A stretch of DNA of 64,000 bases from Synechococcus sp. C9 (lineage in GTDB: Bacteria; Cyanobacteriota; Cyanobacteriia; Gloeomargaritales; Gloeomargaritaceae), in assembly GCF_022984075.1 (NCBI RefSeq), contig NZ_JALAAD010000001.1, forward strand, positions 558,001 through 622,000, given 5' to 3'. Under the pieces are notes generated by a model that saw only the letters and a program-made list of their open reading frames with translations, had not been told where the DNA came from and did no database searches. This document shows, in pieces, positions 1-9,355 of the stretch. Each line of letters starts with the position of its first letter. The first letter of the stretch is position 1. Made by a program: the position numbers and the translations under genes.

Positions 1-783
1 TTTAAAGTTGACATATCAACGTTTTCTAAGGCGTGTAAACATCGTAGCACCGAGCCGTTTCAAGTGATCCTAAGAGAACTGCAAAAACGGCTTAAACATC
101 ATCAAGGTGAATTTAAGCACTTATTCCCATTAGATTCTACCATTATCACCCTGACCAGCAAATTATTCTGGCACTACAAGCAGGTAAAATTGACGCTTGG
201 CCTGGATATAAATGAGGGCAATATCGGTGACGAATCAATTATATTTGGAAAGACTAATGACCATAAAATTGGGCATCTTGTGATTGGGACGATACCTGAG
301 AATGCCGTTGGTATCATGGATAGGGGTTTTGCTTCCTGGAAATTAATGGACGAAATGTGTAAACGAAATACATTGTTTATTGTGCGGATTAGAAATAATA
401 TGAAGTTGCAACCTGACAATCCGGATATTCGGGTAATTCAATTTTTTAATGAAGAGGAAAACACAGAATATAGGCTAGCGACTAACGTGACTTCGATGAC
501 GGATGAAGAGATTTGTTCAGCCTATCGTTTGCGCTGGCGAATTGAGTTGCTTTGGAAGGCACTAAAGATGCACTTGAAATTGGATAGAATCATTACCAAG
601 AATGAGAATGGTGTGCGGCTACAGATTTATGCCGTATTGATTGGTTATCTAATTTTAAGATTGCTGGAGATAGGTCACAATAAGACCTATGAATTGATTG
701 ACAAGTTGCGATATTTACAAATAGAAATAGGCCGACACTGTAGCTTCATGGAACTCGTAGGGGTAGAGCCGCTCGTAGGATAA
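1..783 (+). mobile_element. IS4-family transposase, start lost at window edge
   Basis: The reading frame is open from base 1, so the N-terminus lies outside the window; the GTG at 64 is an internal codon. The DDE catalytic layout of the IS4 family is visible: a first Asp in the LDSTIITL segment, a second in IMDRGFASW, and the Glu in a YREK-type motif (YRLRWRIELLWKALK). An insertion-sequence transposase cuts and pastes its own element. The frame stops at 783, and the element should end between about 784 and 833, because a receiver-domain frame resumes at about 834. Base composition is clearly more AT-rich than the neighbouring genes, consistent with recent arrival. The family call is secure; the exact terminal inverted repeat cannot be fixed because the left end is missing. 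Confidence 0.88.
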
Positions 784-851
784 CCCTGACCCCTTATGTT
801 AAGTTTTATTACGGACATTCAACACTACTGTTCAAAGACACCCCGATCTTT

Positions 852-1652
852 TTGGTCACCGCCCATGAAAGCATTATCAACCGCACCCGAGCTCGGTTGG
901 CGGGGGTCACGGAAATGCTCAAAAAACCGGTGCGTCCCGACGAACTGTTGAGGCTGGTCAACCGCTATGCCCCTTTGCGGCAGGATGTCCCCCCCGTCAG
1001 CCTTCCCATCCCCGAAGCCGAACCACCCAGCCCCGAACCGGTCTCCGAACCCGAACCGGTCACGGATCACCTGGCCGACCCGGTGTCCCAGGCCAACCAA
1101 CTCCTGCAACGCTATGCCGCCGGGGAACGGGACTTTACGGGCATCAGTCTGATTGGTTGCAATCTCCAGGGCGCAAATTTAGAAGGCATTAATCTAAGCC
1201 GAGCCGACCTCATGCTGGCGGATTTGAGCGGTTGTTTGCTCATCGGTGCCAAACTTACAGGTGCCAATCTGATCGGGGCGGAGATGGTCAAAACCAACCT
1301 GCGGGAAGCCAGTCTCGGCGGTGCCAATTTGATCGGCGCCAACCTCAGCCAAGCCAACCTGAATGGCAGTCAGTTGGTCGGAGTCAACCTCAGTTCCGCC
1401 ACCTTATATCAAGCCCGTTTGCGGGGAGCCGACCTGAGCGAAGCCTTGGCCGCCGGTGCCAACCTCACCAGTGCCGACCTGCAATCAGCTATCCTCTACG
1501 CCACCAATCTGCACGGAGCGGTATTGAATCAGGCCAATTTCGAGCAGGCCAACCTCACGGGGGCCAATCTCTGGCAAGCCAGGATGGAGCAGACCCATCT
1601 GGAAGGAGCGAATTTAACTGGTGCTGTTTTACCCCAGATCACCGGCGATTAA
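852..1652 (+). CDS. Pentapeptide-repeat protein with a decapitated receiver domain
   Basis: From about residue 100 the protein is built of A(D/N)LxX pentapeptide repeats, which form a right-handed quadrilateral beta-helix usually used for protein binding. The first 40 residues match the C-terminal third of a response-regulator receiver domain: VTAHES (conserved Thr/Ala region) and the KPV motif with its conserved Lys. A Pro/Glu-rich linker follows. In-frame coding continues upstream to about 834 (KDTPIFL), then runs into IS4 sequence, so the phosphoacceptor part of the receiver was removed by the insertion. The TTG at 852 is only the first usable start codon left. The remnant may be untranslated or produced from a promoter in the IS. 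The function of the intact protein is unknown. Confidence 0.8.
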   Translation: MVTAHESIINRTRARLAGVTEMLKKPVRPDELLRLVNRYAPLRQDVPPVSLPIPEAEPPSPEPVSEPEPVTDHLADPVSQANQLLQRYAAGERDFTGISLIGCNLQGANLEGINLSRADLMLADLSGCLLIGAKLTGANLIGAEMVKTNLREASLGGANLIGANLSQANLNGSQLVGVNLSSATLYQARLRGADLSEALAAGANLTSADLQSAILYATNLHGAVLNQANFEQANLTGANLWQARMEQTHLEGANLTGAVLPQITGD

Positions 1653-1691
1653 ACGCTAGAAAATGAACCCTGTACTGCCTATTTCATTCAT

Positions 1692-1803
1692 GGGCATCTC
1701 TAAAAATAGGTCGCAGGGGCGTAGCCCCCGTCTGTGGTTCTCAATATAATATGGGTATCTCAGCGAAATAATCTGCCAGTGGTGACAATAAATAGAGGTG
1801 CCC
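1692..1803. repeat. MITE-like element, family B (copy 1)
   Basis: The element begins GGGCATCTCTA and ends TAGAGGTGCCC, an imperfect 11-bp terminal inverted repeat. Its core GGTCGCAGGGGCGTAGCCCC forms a GC hairpin. It encodes nothing. Together with the next two repeats it fills the gap between the pentapeptide gene and the HNH gene. Confidence 0.75.
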
Positions 1804-1826
1804 TCATATCTATCTGATTTATCTGA

Positions 1827-1937
1827 CATAGCAATCCTAAATAACAATGGAATAGGGGTCGCAGGGCACCGCCCCGTTCTGGTTCTGCAAAATTTCTGCT
1901 TGTTAATTTTGTTAATTAATCATTAGGACTACCATAG
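1827..1937. repeat. MITE-like element, family A (copy 1)
   Basis: The left end ATAGCAATCCTA and right end TAGGACTACCATAG are diverged copies of the 13-bp terminal repeat seen perfectly at 39913-40013. The core at 1856-1889 is the same GC-rich hairpin sequence as in family B, here as GGGTCGCAGGGCACCGCCCC. Confidence 0.7.
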
Positions 1938-1954
1938 CAGTTAAAAAAAAAATA

Positions 1955-1988
1955 GGGTCGCAGGGCACCGCCCCGTTCTGGTTCTGCA
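1955..1988. repeat. Exact second copy of the repeat core
   Basis: These 34 bases are identical to 1856-1889 in family A copy 1, with start points 99 bp apart. No terminal repeats surround this copy, so it is a partial duplication of the core. Confidence 0.8.
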
Positions 1989-1994
1989 TCGGAG

Positions 1995-2279
1995 TCACGA
2001 AAAAATGCCGGTTAATTCCTTAACCCTATCGGAAAGAAATCGGGCTTCATGGATAAATCGCTTGCGATATTCAGGATGTAGTTGGAACCACTGTGCCGGA
2101 GGCATATTCGCTTTTTCAGCATTACATTTGTGGCAAGCGATCACCCGATTGGATGGATTGTCGAGGACTCGGCGACGCAACTTAAACTCCCGCCACCGAG
2201 ATAGGGGGACAACGTGTTCAATAGTCAAGTCTTCCGTACTGCCACAGTACACACAGGCTTGCACCTTTGTCCTGTTCAT
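1995..2279 (-). CDS. Small HNH endonuclease
   Basis: A 94-residue single-domain HNH protein. The motif is complete: a first zinc pair CVYC near residue 9, IEHVVPLSRW containing the catalytic His, a central Asn in NPSNRV, and a second zinc pair CHKC near residue 50 followed by NAEK. HNH nucleases nick or cut DNA with one metal ion; small stand-alone forms are common in cyanobacteria and their targets are mostly unknown. The ATG start lies immediately before the zinc-binding region. The gene sits between short dispersed repeats with no obvious partner, so a selfish or repair role cannot be distinguished. Confidence 0.85.
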   Translation of the reverse strand: MNRTKVQACVYCGSTEDLTIEHVVPLSRWREFKLRRRVLDNPSNRVIACHKCNAEKANMPPAQWFQLHPEYRKRFIHEARFLSDRVKELTGIFS

Positions 2280-2416
2280 ACATCAATACCTCCCATCGCT
2301 GAAATCTTAACAACTTAGCGGTTAAAGAATTTTCAACCCCGTTGGACGTTTTGAGTATTCCTAATTCTTATTTTAACTGACTTTTAAGCGACTGCAAAAT
2401 TGGCATCACAATATCA

Positions 2417-2524
2417 GGGAACCTCTATTTATTGGAACCAATCATCAATCCCATCGTTGGCATACCCATATTCCCCAGAACCAAGGGCGTTGCGACTGCT
2501 AACTTTGAATTGATAGAAGTGCCC
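2417..2524. repeat. MITE-like element, family B (copy 2, degenerate)
   Basis: It starts GGGAACCTCTA and ends TAGAAGTGCCC. The core is eroded (CCAGAACCAAGGGCGTTGCGACTGC), but the sub-terminal AACTTTGAATTGATAG stretch matches copies near 52.4, 56.1 and 62.5 kb. Confidence 0.65.
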
Positions 2525-2561
2525 ATCATTCAGCGAACCCCCATAGGGTTTTGGCTGGCAC

Positions 2562-3371
2562 CTATGGAGAAACAAACCGTTGACAATCAGTTCGGTAAGC
2601 GTCTAATTGCCAATGCTTATGAAGTGCATTGAAACCCATTTGATTCGCTTGTGGGCAAAACGCTTGGGGGGGAATCTCGTACTCTATGACAAAAACGGGC
2701 TTGCCTGCCTGGATGAACGGCAGAAGCCGATGACACTCTCGGTTGGTGAAGCATTCTTCATTGAGAATCCAATCAAAATAAGACAGCAGATCAGGGATTT
2801 GTTCAATATCGTTTTTTAATCCAATAGCCAGCCCCCGTGCTTTAGCCGTATGCGCAAGCCAGACATTGTAGGCGATTTGATCATCGTCAGCTAACGGGAA
2901 ACCAGTGTCATGGGCGTAACCGTCAACATTATCAGGATCAACGCCATCGCAACCTTTTTGAACAGCCAAATCCAGTCGTGCTTCCATAATTGGAGCAAGC
3001 AGGTTCAGGCGACGAATATCCAGCCACTGTTCCCCTGGCCAGCCTGCCATGTTTTTTCCCAATACCTGGGATGGGAACCGGGAGGCATCGGGCCGCCAAT
3101 TTTCATAAGAACCTGCACTGAAGTAACACATCACAAAAACACCACGCTGATTCAGGGTTTCAATGATATTGGGCGATGTGTCAAACAAATCCAGGTTGAA
3201 CACCTCCACATCCAGATTTATGTCAATTTTGCCCGTATATTGAATTTGCCAAGATACCTTTGGGGCAAGCGGGCTGGATGTAACGTTGACGTTTGTAGGG
3301 GTTAGAGCCAATCTGCAAGCCGACCCAATCAGGTTGACCAGCAAAAATATCATCAACGTGCGCTGTATCAT
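2562..3371 (-). CDS. GH114-like (endo-alpha-1,4-polygalactosaminidase family) exported protein
   Basis: A TIM-barrel protein of the GH114 family, whose characterised members hydrolyse alpha-1,4-galactosaminan-type polysaccharides. Visible family features are WQIQYTG near the mature N-terminus, GVFVMCYFSAGSYENWRPD, the acidic GVDPDNVDGY strand that should carry one catalytic carboxylate, and WILNEEC carrying the other. A hydrophobic leader (MIQRTLMIFLLVNLIGSAC) ends at a Cys but has Gly at the -3 position, so lipidation is uncertain. The open frame extends to a TTG at 3404, but an AAGGGA ribosome site six bases before the ATG at 3371 favours that start. The natural substrate in this organism is unknown; its own exopolysaccharide is a reasonable guess. 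Confidence 0.8.
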   Translation of the reverse strand: MIQRTLMIFLLVNLIGSACRLALTPTNVNVTSSPLAPKVSWQIQYTGKIDINLDVEVFNLDLFDTSPNIIETLNQRGVFVMCYFSAGSYENWRPDASRFPSQVLGKNMAGWPGEQWLDIRRLNLLAPIMEARLDLAVQKGCDGVDPDNVDGYAHDTGFPLADDDQIAYNVWLAHTAKARGLAIGLKNDIEQIPDLLSYFDWILNEECFTNRECHRLLPFIQAGKPVFVIEYEIPPQAFCPQANQMGFNALHKHWQLDAYRTDCQRFVSP

Positions 3372-3507
3372 TCCCATTCCCTTGGGATGGTTCATCTCAC
3401 CCAACAGAGGTTAAACAGCAAGCGCTGGTGGCTATGATCAGCTTACCCCCAGGGCTATGGAGAAAATACTTCCATGCCAAAATGAGCCGATGGCGATACC
3501 AACCCCA

Positions 3508-4218
3508 TCAATGCTGTAGGACGGTGGATTCCACCAACCACCACAGGTCGCCCCCCTGGGGTCGAATCAAAGCCGCCGGGTACTGTTCCCCTGCGGGTTG
3601 GGCGGCGGTCACCTGGCGATAGGCATGGGCTTTATTGGCACCAGCCACCATAAAAATCACACACCGCCCAAAATTCAGGGTGGGAATGGTCAAGGTCAGG
3701 CGGGGTTCATTCCCTTTGTGCCCCACCGTCACCGCCCGGTCACAGACCTGCAAGGCCGCCGTCTGGGGAAACAGGGAAGCAGTGTGGCCGTCCTCCCCCA
3801 TGCCCAACAAAATCACATCAAAGACGGGAAATTCCCCCGGTTTGAGGGCAAAAAACGCCTGCAATTCCTGTTCATAGGCCGCCGCCGCCGCTTCCGGGGT
3901 CAGGGGCACTGTGGGCATGGGATGGATGTTACCAGCGGGGAACGTTACCCGGTCTAACCAGGTTTCCCGTACCATCCGGTAATTGCTATCCGGGTGATCC
4001 GGGGGCACAAACCGTTCATCCCCCCAAAACAGATGGATTTGGTGCCACGGCCAGGATTGGGTGGCAATGTGTTCATACAATCGCCTGGGGGTACTCCCCC
4101 CCGCCAAAACCAAGGTTGCTCGCCCCTGTTGGTCAATGGCGGCAAAAACCCGCTTTTGGATCAGCATCAATGCCTGGGCAGTCAGCGTATCGAGGTCGGG
4201 ACAGATGACTTGGTTCAT
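3508..4218 (-). CDS. pgl: 6-phosphogluconolactonase
   Basis: It hydrolyses 6-phosphogluconolactone to 6-phosphogluconate in the oxidative pentose phosphate pathway, the main NADPH source in darkness. The DevB/NagB-like fold is shown by LVLAGGSTPRRLYEHI (phosphate-binding loop), FWGDERFVPPDHPDSNYRM, and LLGMGEDGHTASLFP carrying the catalytic His. The frame opens at 4266, but that would overlap the divergent lptB; the ATG at 4218 (MNQVICPD) gives a protein of about 236 residues, the usual family length. It is transcribed divergently from lptB with about 50 bp between them. Confidence 0.92.
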   Translation of the reverse strand: MNQVICPDLDTLTAQALMLIQKRVFAAIDQQGRATLVLAGGSTPRRLYEHIATQSWPWHQIHLFWGDERFVPPDHPDSNYRMVRETWLDRVTFPAGNIHPMPTVPLTPEAAAAAYEQELQAFFALKPGEFPVFDVILLGMGEDGHTASLFPQTAALQVCDRAVTVGHKGNEPRLTLTIPTLNFGRCVIFMVAGANKAHAYRQVTAAQPAGEQYPAALIRPQGGDLWWLVESTVLQH

Positions 4219-4268
4219 GGCAGTTTGGGGAAAAGTGGTAAAATACCCGCCAGCATTTGGCATCACCT

Positions 4269-4988
4269 GTGAAAATCATACTTGAGAACATCCACAAATC
4301 CTACGGGCGGCGGCCGGTGGTGCGGGATGTCAGTCTGAGCATCGCCCAAGGGGAAGTCGTGGGACTCCTGGGGCCCAATGGGGCGGGGAAAACCACCACA
4401 TTTTACATCATTGTCGGCATTGAACGTCCGGATTTGGGGGTGGTGCGTTTGGAAAACCAGGACATTACCCCCTGGCCCATGCACCGCCGGGCCCGCCTGG
4501 GAATCAGCTACCTGGCGCAGGAAGCCAGCATTTTCCGTCATCTGACCATCTATGAAAATATCCTGTTGGTTTTGCAGGAAACCGGCGTGCCAGAAATCGA
4601 GCGGCGACCCTATGTGCGCAAACTACTGCGGGAGTTTCGCCTAGAATCGGTGGCCCAGACCCTAGGGGGACGGGTTTCCGGCGGGGAACGGCGGCGGGCG
4701 GAAATTGCCAGGGCGTTGGCGGCTCGACCCCAATTTCTCCTGTTGGATGAACCCTTTGCCGGGGTTGACCCGATTGCCGTACAAGAATTGCAGGCGGTGA
4801 TTCGGCAACTGCGGCGGCACCAGTTGGGGATTTTGATCACGGATCACAATGTCCGGGATACCCTCGCCATCACCGACCGAGCCTATATTCTCCACAACGG
4901 CTGTACTTTGGCATCAGGCACCGCCGAGGAACTGTACCAGGACCCCCAGGTGCAACAGTACTTTTTGGGCAGTAACTATCAGGCATAA
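4269..4988 (+). CDS. lptB: LPS export ABC transporter ATPase LptB
   Basis: This is the cytoplasmic ATPase that drives lipopolysaccharide extraction from the inner membrane with LptF/LptG, which are not in this window. The Walker A is GPNGAGKTTT, the Q-loop region is SYLAQEASIF, the signature is VSGGERRRAEIARAL, the Walker B is LLLDEPFAGVDP and the switch His is in ITDHNVRDTL. The Ala-Gln-Glu Q-loop and the GVDPIAVQELQ stretch are specific to the LptB subfamily. A GTG at 4269 gives the normal N-terminus VKIILENIHKSYG; a TTG at 4257 is also in frame. No strong ribosome site is seen for either. Confidence 0.93.
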   Translation: MKIILENIHKSYGRRPVVRDVSLSIAQGEVVGLLGPNGAGKTTTFYIIVGIERPDLGVVRLENQDITPWPMHRRARLGISYLAQEASIFRHLTIYENILLVLQETGVPEIERRPYVRKLLREFRLESVAQTLGGRVSGGERRRAEIARALAARPQFLLLDEPFAGVDPIAVQELQAVIRQLRRHQLGILITDHNVRDTLAITDRAYILHNGCTLASGTAEELYQDPQVQQYFLGSNYQA

Positions 4989-5124
4989 ACGGCGATGGAG
5001 TGGTCATCCCAGGGGTTGCCTGCACTGGCAGGTAAAATCTATTATATTTCCGTAGGGGTGTTGCAATGACGGCTGTAGCCCGTAAAATGGGAACACTAGA
5101 TAGGGCATTTACTGGAATGTAACC

Positions 5125-5427
5125 GTGATTACCCTGAGTTTGATGAACCCTGCCCAAGGCACCTCCATCCGGGACTGGAGCTTTAAGGATGAAACGGTGA
5201 TCCGTATCGGTCGTGCCCCGGACAACGAAGTGGTACTGCTGAGTTCCGTAGTCTCTCGGCATCATGTGGAACTGCGGCGGGAAAACAACCACTGGGAACT
5301 CTTTAGTCTGGGAGCCAATGGCACCTTTATTGATGGGGAACAGGTCACGGATCAGGCCAAACTCATGGACGGGGCTACCATCCGCCTCGCCGCTTCCGGA
5401 CCAATCATTCAGGTCAAAATTGATTGA
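5125..5427 (+). CDS. FHA-domain protein
   Basis: A 100-residue protein consisting of one forkhead-associated domain, a phosphothreonine-binding module. The diagnostic residues are present: IRIGRAPDNEV (Gly-Arg), VVSRHHVEL (Ser-Arg-His) and NGTFIDGE (Asn-Gly-Thr). It starts at a GTG. It would dock onto a Thr-phosphorylated partner, presumably made by a Ser/Thr kinase encoded elsewhere. It is followed 71 bp downstream by a STAS-domain gene on the same strand, so both may belong to a phosphorylation-linked signalling unit; this is inference from proximity only. Confidence 0.87.
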   Translation: MITLSLMNPAQGTSIRDWSFKDETVIRIGRAPDNEVVLLSSVVSRHHVELRRENNHWELFSLGANGTFIDGEQVTDQAKLMDGATIRLAASGPIIQVKID

Positions 5428-5498
5428 CCATCCGTAGGAAAAAGGGCTTATCATAGAAAATTAAAACGATTTTCAGGAGTGGGGCGATTTCTGAACAT

Positions 5499-5858
5499 TT
5501 GCCATTGACCGTAAGTTTGCGGGGCACCAGGGAGGTGACACCTACCTATCAGGTATTTCGCCTGACGGGGATGTTGGATGCCTTTTCGGAACAAAACATT
5601 CGTAAGGTATTGCAACAGGCGGTGGAAACCGGCCCCAACCAGGTGATTCTTGACCTGAGCAAGATTGAATTTATTGACAGTTCCGGCTTGGGCATCCTGG
5701 TGCAAACCGCCAAACAACTCCAAGCCAACCAAGGTCACCTGCAGGTGGTCACCAATCCCCGGGTCACCCAGGCGGTGAAGTTGGTGCGGTTGGAACAATT
5801 TTTATCCCTCCAGCCCTCCTTGGAGGCGGCTTTGGCGGCGATCCCTAGCACCAGTTAA
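5499..5858 (+). CDS. STAS-domain anti-sigma-factor antagonist
   Basis: A single STAS domain of about 119 residues, the fold of SpoIIAA/RsbV-type partner-switching proteins. The phosphorylation loop is intact: LDLSKIEFIDSSGLGILV, where the Ser in DSSGLG is the residue normally phosphorylated by an RsbW-type kinase. The likely start is TTG at 5499; a GGAG lies about 20 bases upstream, which is rather far, and a second TTG lies at 5505. No cognate anti-sigma kinase is in the window. It stops 13 bp before the convergent end of chlN. Confidence 0.87.
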   Translation: MPLTVSLRGTREVTPTYQVFRLTGMLDAFSEQNIRKVLQQAVETGPNQVILDLSKIEFIDSSGLGILVQTAKQLQANQGHLQVVTNPRVTQAVKLVRLEQFLSLQPSLEAALAAIPSTS

Positions 5859-5871
5859 GAATAATTAATAA

Positions 5872-7260
<1,389 letters not shown>

Positions 7261-7285
7261 TTAAATTATCGATTTAAATTATCGA

Positions 7286-7585
7286 TCAAGGTTTATCTTC
7301 CTGAAAGGGATCAAAATCGAGATATAGTGCCTCCACGATTCGGTCAAAATTGTTACCGCTTGAACGCCAGAGCAACGGCATCAATTCTGATACCTGCGGC
7401 ACTAAGCCTGCCATAATTCCCACAATTAACTCTGATGGCAAACGACGGGCAACTTCTACCCCCTCCTGATTATAAATAATTTCGTAATGATCTTGTAAGA
7501 TTGGGAGTAGCCAAGCAGAGTTAGCCACAGCATAATCACGCCATTTGTCGGCTAAAGTCTTCAGAAAATCATCTAAGTTTGCCAT
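7286..7585 (-). CDS. DUF5331-like small protein in the chl operon (copy 2)
   Basis: A 99-residue soluble protein with no catalytic motif. It is related to the next gene upstream: both have an aromatic N-terminal helix, a PQ..(E/D)(L/M)LP-like segment and a near-identical ending (IVEALYLDFDPF here, IIDALDLNFDPF there). Such proteins, called DUF5331 from memory of the family, occur near chlL/chlN in cyanobacteria; their role is not known to me. It lies 37 bp before chlN and 21 bp after its paralogue, so co-transcription with chlL and chlN is very likely. A helper role in dark protochlorophyllide reduction is inference from position. Confidence 0.75.
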   Translation of the reverse strand: MANLDDFLKTLADKWRDYAVANSAWLLPILQDHYEIIYNQEGVEVARRLPSELIVGIMAGLVPQVSELMPLLWRSSGNNFDRIVEALYLDFDPFQEDKP

Positions 7586-7606
7586 TTATCAGCCCCCTTC
7601 AAAAAA

Positions 7607-7972
7607 TTAAAAAGGTGTGGAATCTGCTGTCGGTTGATCCCCAATGGTTTCTCTCATTGGTTCTGTTGATTCCGGCAGTTGCGCTACGGGTTTTGCCAAC
7701 TCTTTGAAGGGGTCAAAATTCAAATCCAGAGCATCAATAATGGCATCGGGATTGCCCTGGCTGAGTTTGAAAAAAGTGGGCAACATATCTAACAGTTGGG
7801 GAGCCGCCATCGTGATTACACCGAGGATTAACCCCGCATCAGGGCGACGACCATTATCAGGGGTTTTGAACCCCCGTTGTTTCAGATAAACCTCCAACCA
7901 AGGGCGATGATTTCGCACGTATTCCAACCAGGTATTTCTTAAGGTCCCCTTAAACTCTTCAAACGCTGCCAT
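7607..7972 (-). CDS. DUF5331-like small protein in the chl operon (copy 1)
   Basis: A 121-residue paralogue of the following gene. The common core covers roughly residues 1-90 (WLEYVRNHRPWLEVYL, PQLLDMLPTFFKL, IIDALDLNFDPF); the last 30 residues are a Pro/Thr-rich tail absent from the other copy. There is no signal peptide or membrane segment. It begins 31 bp after the chlL stop. The two copies probably arose by tandem duplication; divergence is high, so the event is old. Function is unknown. Confidence 0.75.
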   Translation of the reverse strand: MAAFEEFKGTLRNTWLEYVRNHRPWLEVYLKQRGFKTPDNGRRPDAGLILGVITMAAPQLLDMLPTFFKLSQGNPDAIIDALDLNFDPFKELAKPVAQLPESTEPMRETIGDQPTADSTPF

Positions 7973-8002
7973 AACCGTTCCCCCTATGACTACAGCCCTA
8001 GC

Positions 8003-8851
8003 TTAAACCATCAGGAGTTCTCCTTGGGGTTGGGTAGGGGGATGGAGGTAGAAATCCGACAGCAAATTGAACAATTCCCGATCCGGGGCATCCTGGGGAA
8101 CCACCCCTTCGGGACGGGCTAAAATTTGGTCGGCAATGTTGAGATAATAATCACAAACCGGTTGTAAATGGGGGGCGGTTTCCGCCATTTCAAAAATGGT
8201 TTTGCCCTTCACCCGGGAGATGCGAATATCATCAATTAAAGGCAATACTTCCAACACCGGCATGGGCACGGCGGACGTATATTTATCAATCAAATCCCGT
8301 TTGTTCGTGCGATTGCCAATTAAACCAGCGAGGCGCAGGGGATGGGTACGGGCTTTTTCCCGCACGGAAGCGGCAATCCGATTGGCGGCAAACAGGGCAT
8401 CAAAGCCATTATCGGTGACAATCAAACAGTAATCGGCGTAATTTAAGGGGGCGGCAAAACCACCGCAGACCACATCCCCTAACACATCAAATAAAATCAC
8501 ATCGTAGGCATCAAACGCATTTAATTCCTTGAGCAATTTGACGGTTTCACCTACCACATAACCCCCACATCCGGCACCGGCGGGCGGCCCCCCTGCTTCC
8601 ACACAATGCACACCACCGTAGCCCTGATAAATAACATCCTCCGGCCAAACATTTTCGTAGTGGTAATCCCTGTCCTTGAGGGTGTCAATGATGGTGGGAA
8701 TTAAAAAACCCGTCAAGGTAAAAGTGCTGTCGTGTTTGGGGTCGCACCCAATTTGTAATACTTTTTTACCCCGTTTGGCGAGGGCGGCGGAGATATTGCA
8801 ACTGGTGGTGGATTTGCCGATGCCACCTTTGCCGTAAACTGCGATTTTCAT
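8003..8851 (-). CDS. chlL: Light-independent protochlorophyllide reductase ATP-binding subunit L
   Basis: ChlL is the NifH-like iron-sulfur ATPase that passes electrons to ChlN/ChlB. The P-loop is [13 protein letters not shown] near residue 8, and the two cysteines that bind the bridging 4Fe-4S cluster are in AGCGGYV and [18 protein letters not shown] is diagnostic for the NifH/BchL/ChlL group. Length (282 residues) is normal. It is the first gene of chlL-DUF5331-DUF5331-chlN. The upstream non-coding region is AT-rich, but I could not identify a clean promoter. Confidence 0.97.
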   Translation of the reverse strand: MKIAVYGKGGIGKSTTSCNISAALAKRGKKVLQIGCDPKHDSTFTLTGFLIPTIIDTLKDRDYHYENVWPEDVIYQGYGGVHCVEAGGPPAGAGCGGYVVGETVKLLKELNAFDAYDVILFDVLGDVVCGGFAAPLNYADYCLIVTDNGFDALFAANRIAASVREKARTHPLRLAGLIGNRTNKRDLIDKYTSAVPMPVLEVLPLIDDIRISRVKGKTIFEMAETAPHLQPVCDYYLNIADQILARPEGVVPQDAPDRELFNLLSDFYLHPPTQPQGELLMV

Positions 8852-9098
8852 GCCACACTCCTGGCGTTGGGTCTAGGTCACATTATCCCTAGTTTTTCAC
8901 ACCTAATCCCCAATCCTTCAACAGTTCTCTAGGGAAGATTATGTATCTTTGGGTTTCTTTAGATATTGCAATACTGGCTCGGGCAATCGTCCCTAAATCG
9001 TGAGTAAAAATTTATATTTTTTTATATTTTTTAGATGGCTCCGCCGTAGTTCCCATCACTGGCGTGGCATAGAGCTATCCTCAATGAGACTGGCATAA

Positions 9099-9220
9099 GG
9101 GCACCTCTATTATTTATTGCCACCACTGGAAGATTATTGCGCTAAAATGCCCATATTATTGAGAATTATTGAGAACCAAGACGGGGGCGGTGCCCCTGCA
9201 ACCCATTTTGAGAAGTGCCC
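9099..9220. repeat. MITE-like element, family B (copy 3)
   Basis: It starts GGGCACCTCTA and ends AGAAGTGCCC. The core at 9171-9204 reads GAGAACCAAGACGGGGGCGG followed by TGCCCCTGCAACCC. It lies in the 500-bp gap upstream of chlL; the remainder of that gap (8852-9098) is AT-rich without genes. Confidence 0.75.
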
Positions 9221-9227
9221 TAAAGAT

Positions 9228-9307
9228 GGCAACCATAATCCTATGGAAAGTTGGCTGGAAGTTGATTTCCGTAAGTACCGTTGGCATCATCGTTTAGGAT
9301 TGCTATG
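9228..9307. repeat. Degenerate family A end beside family B copy 3
   Basis: A clear right terminus TAGGATTGCTATG lies at 9295-9307. A weak left partner (ATAATCCTA near 9235) is possible. The core is missing. Confidence 0.45.
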
Positions 9308-9355
9308 TCGTTGTGCGTTGCCACGTTGAATTTTTTAGTAATTTTAACCCTGGTA

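Noticed and set aside
1707-1730. GC-rich hairpins in the dispersed repeats as possible terminators
   Set aside because: No T-run follows most copies, and the same hairpin occurs in both orientations as part of larger elements.
8852-9098. Promoter or regulatory site for chlL in the AT-rich upstream region
   Set aside because: Several -10-like boxes but none with a properly spaced -35; not specific enough to report.
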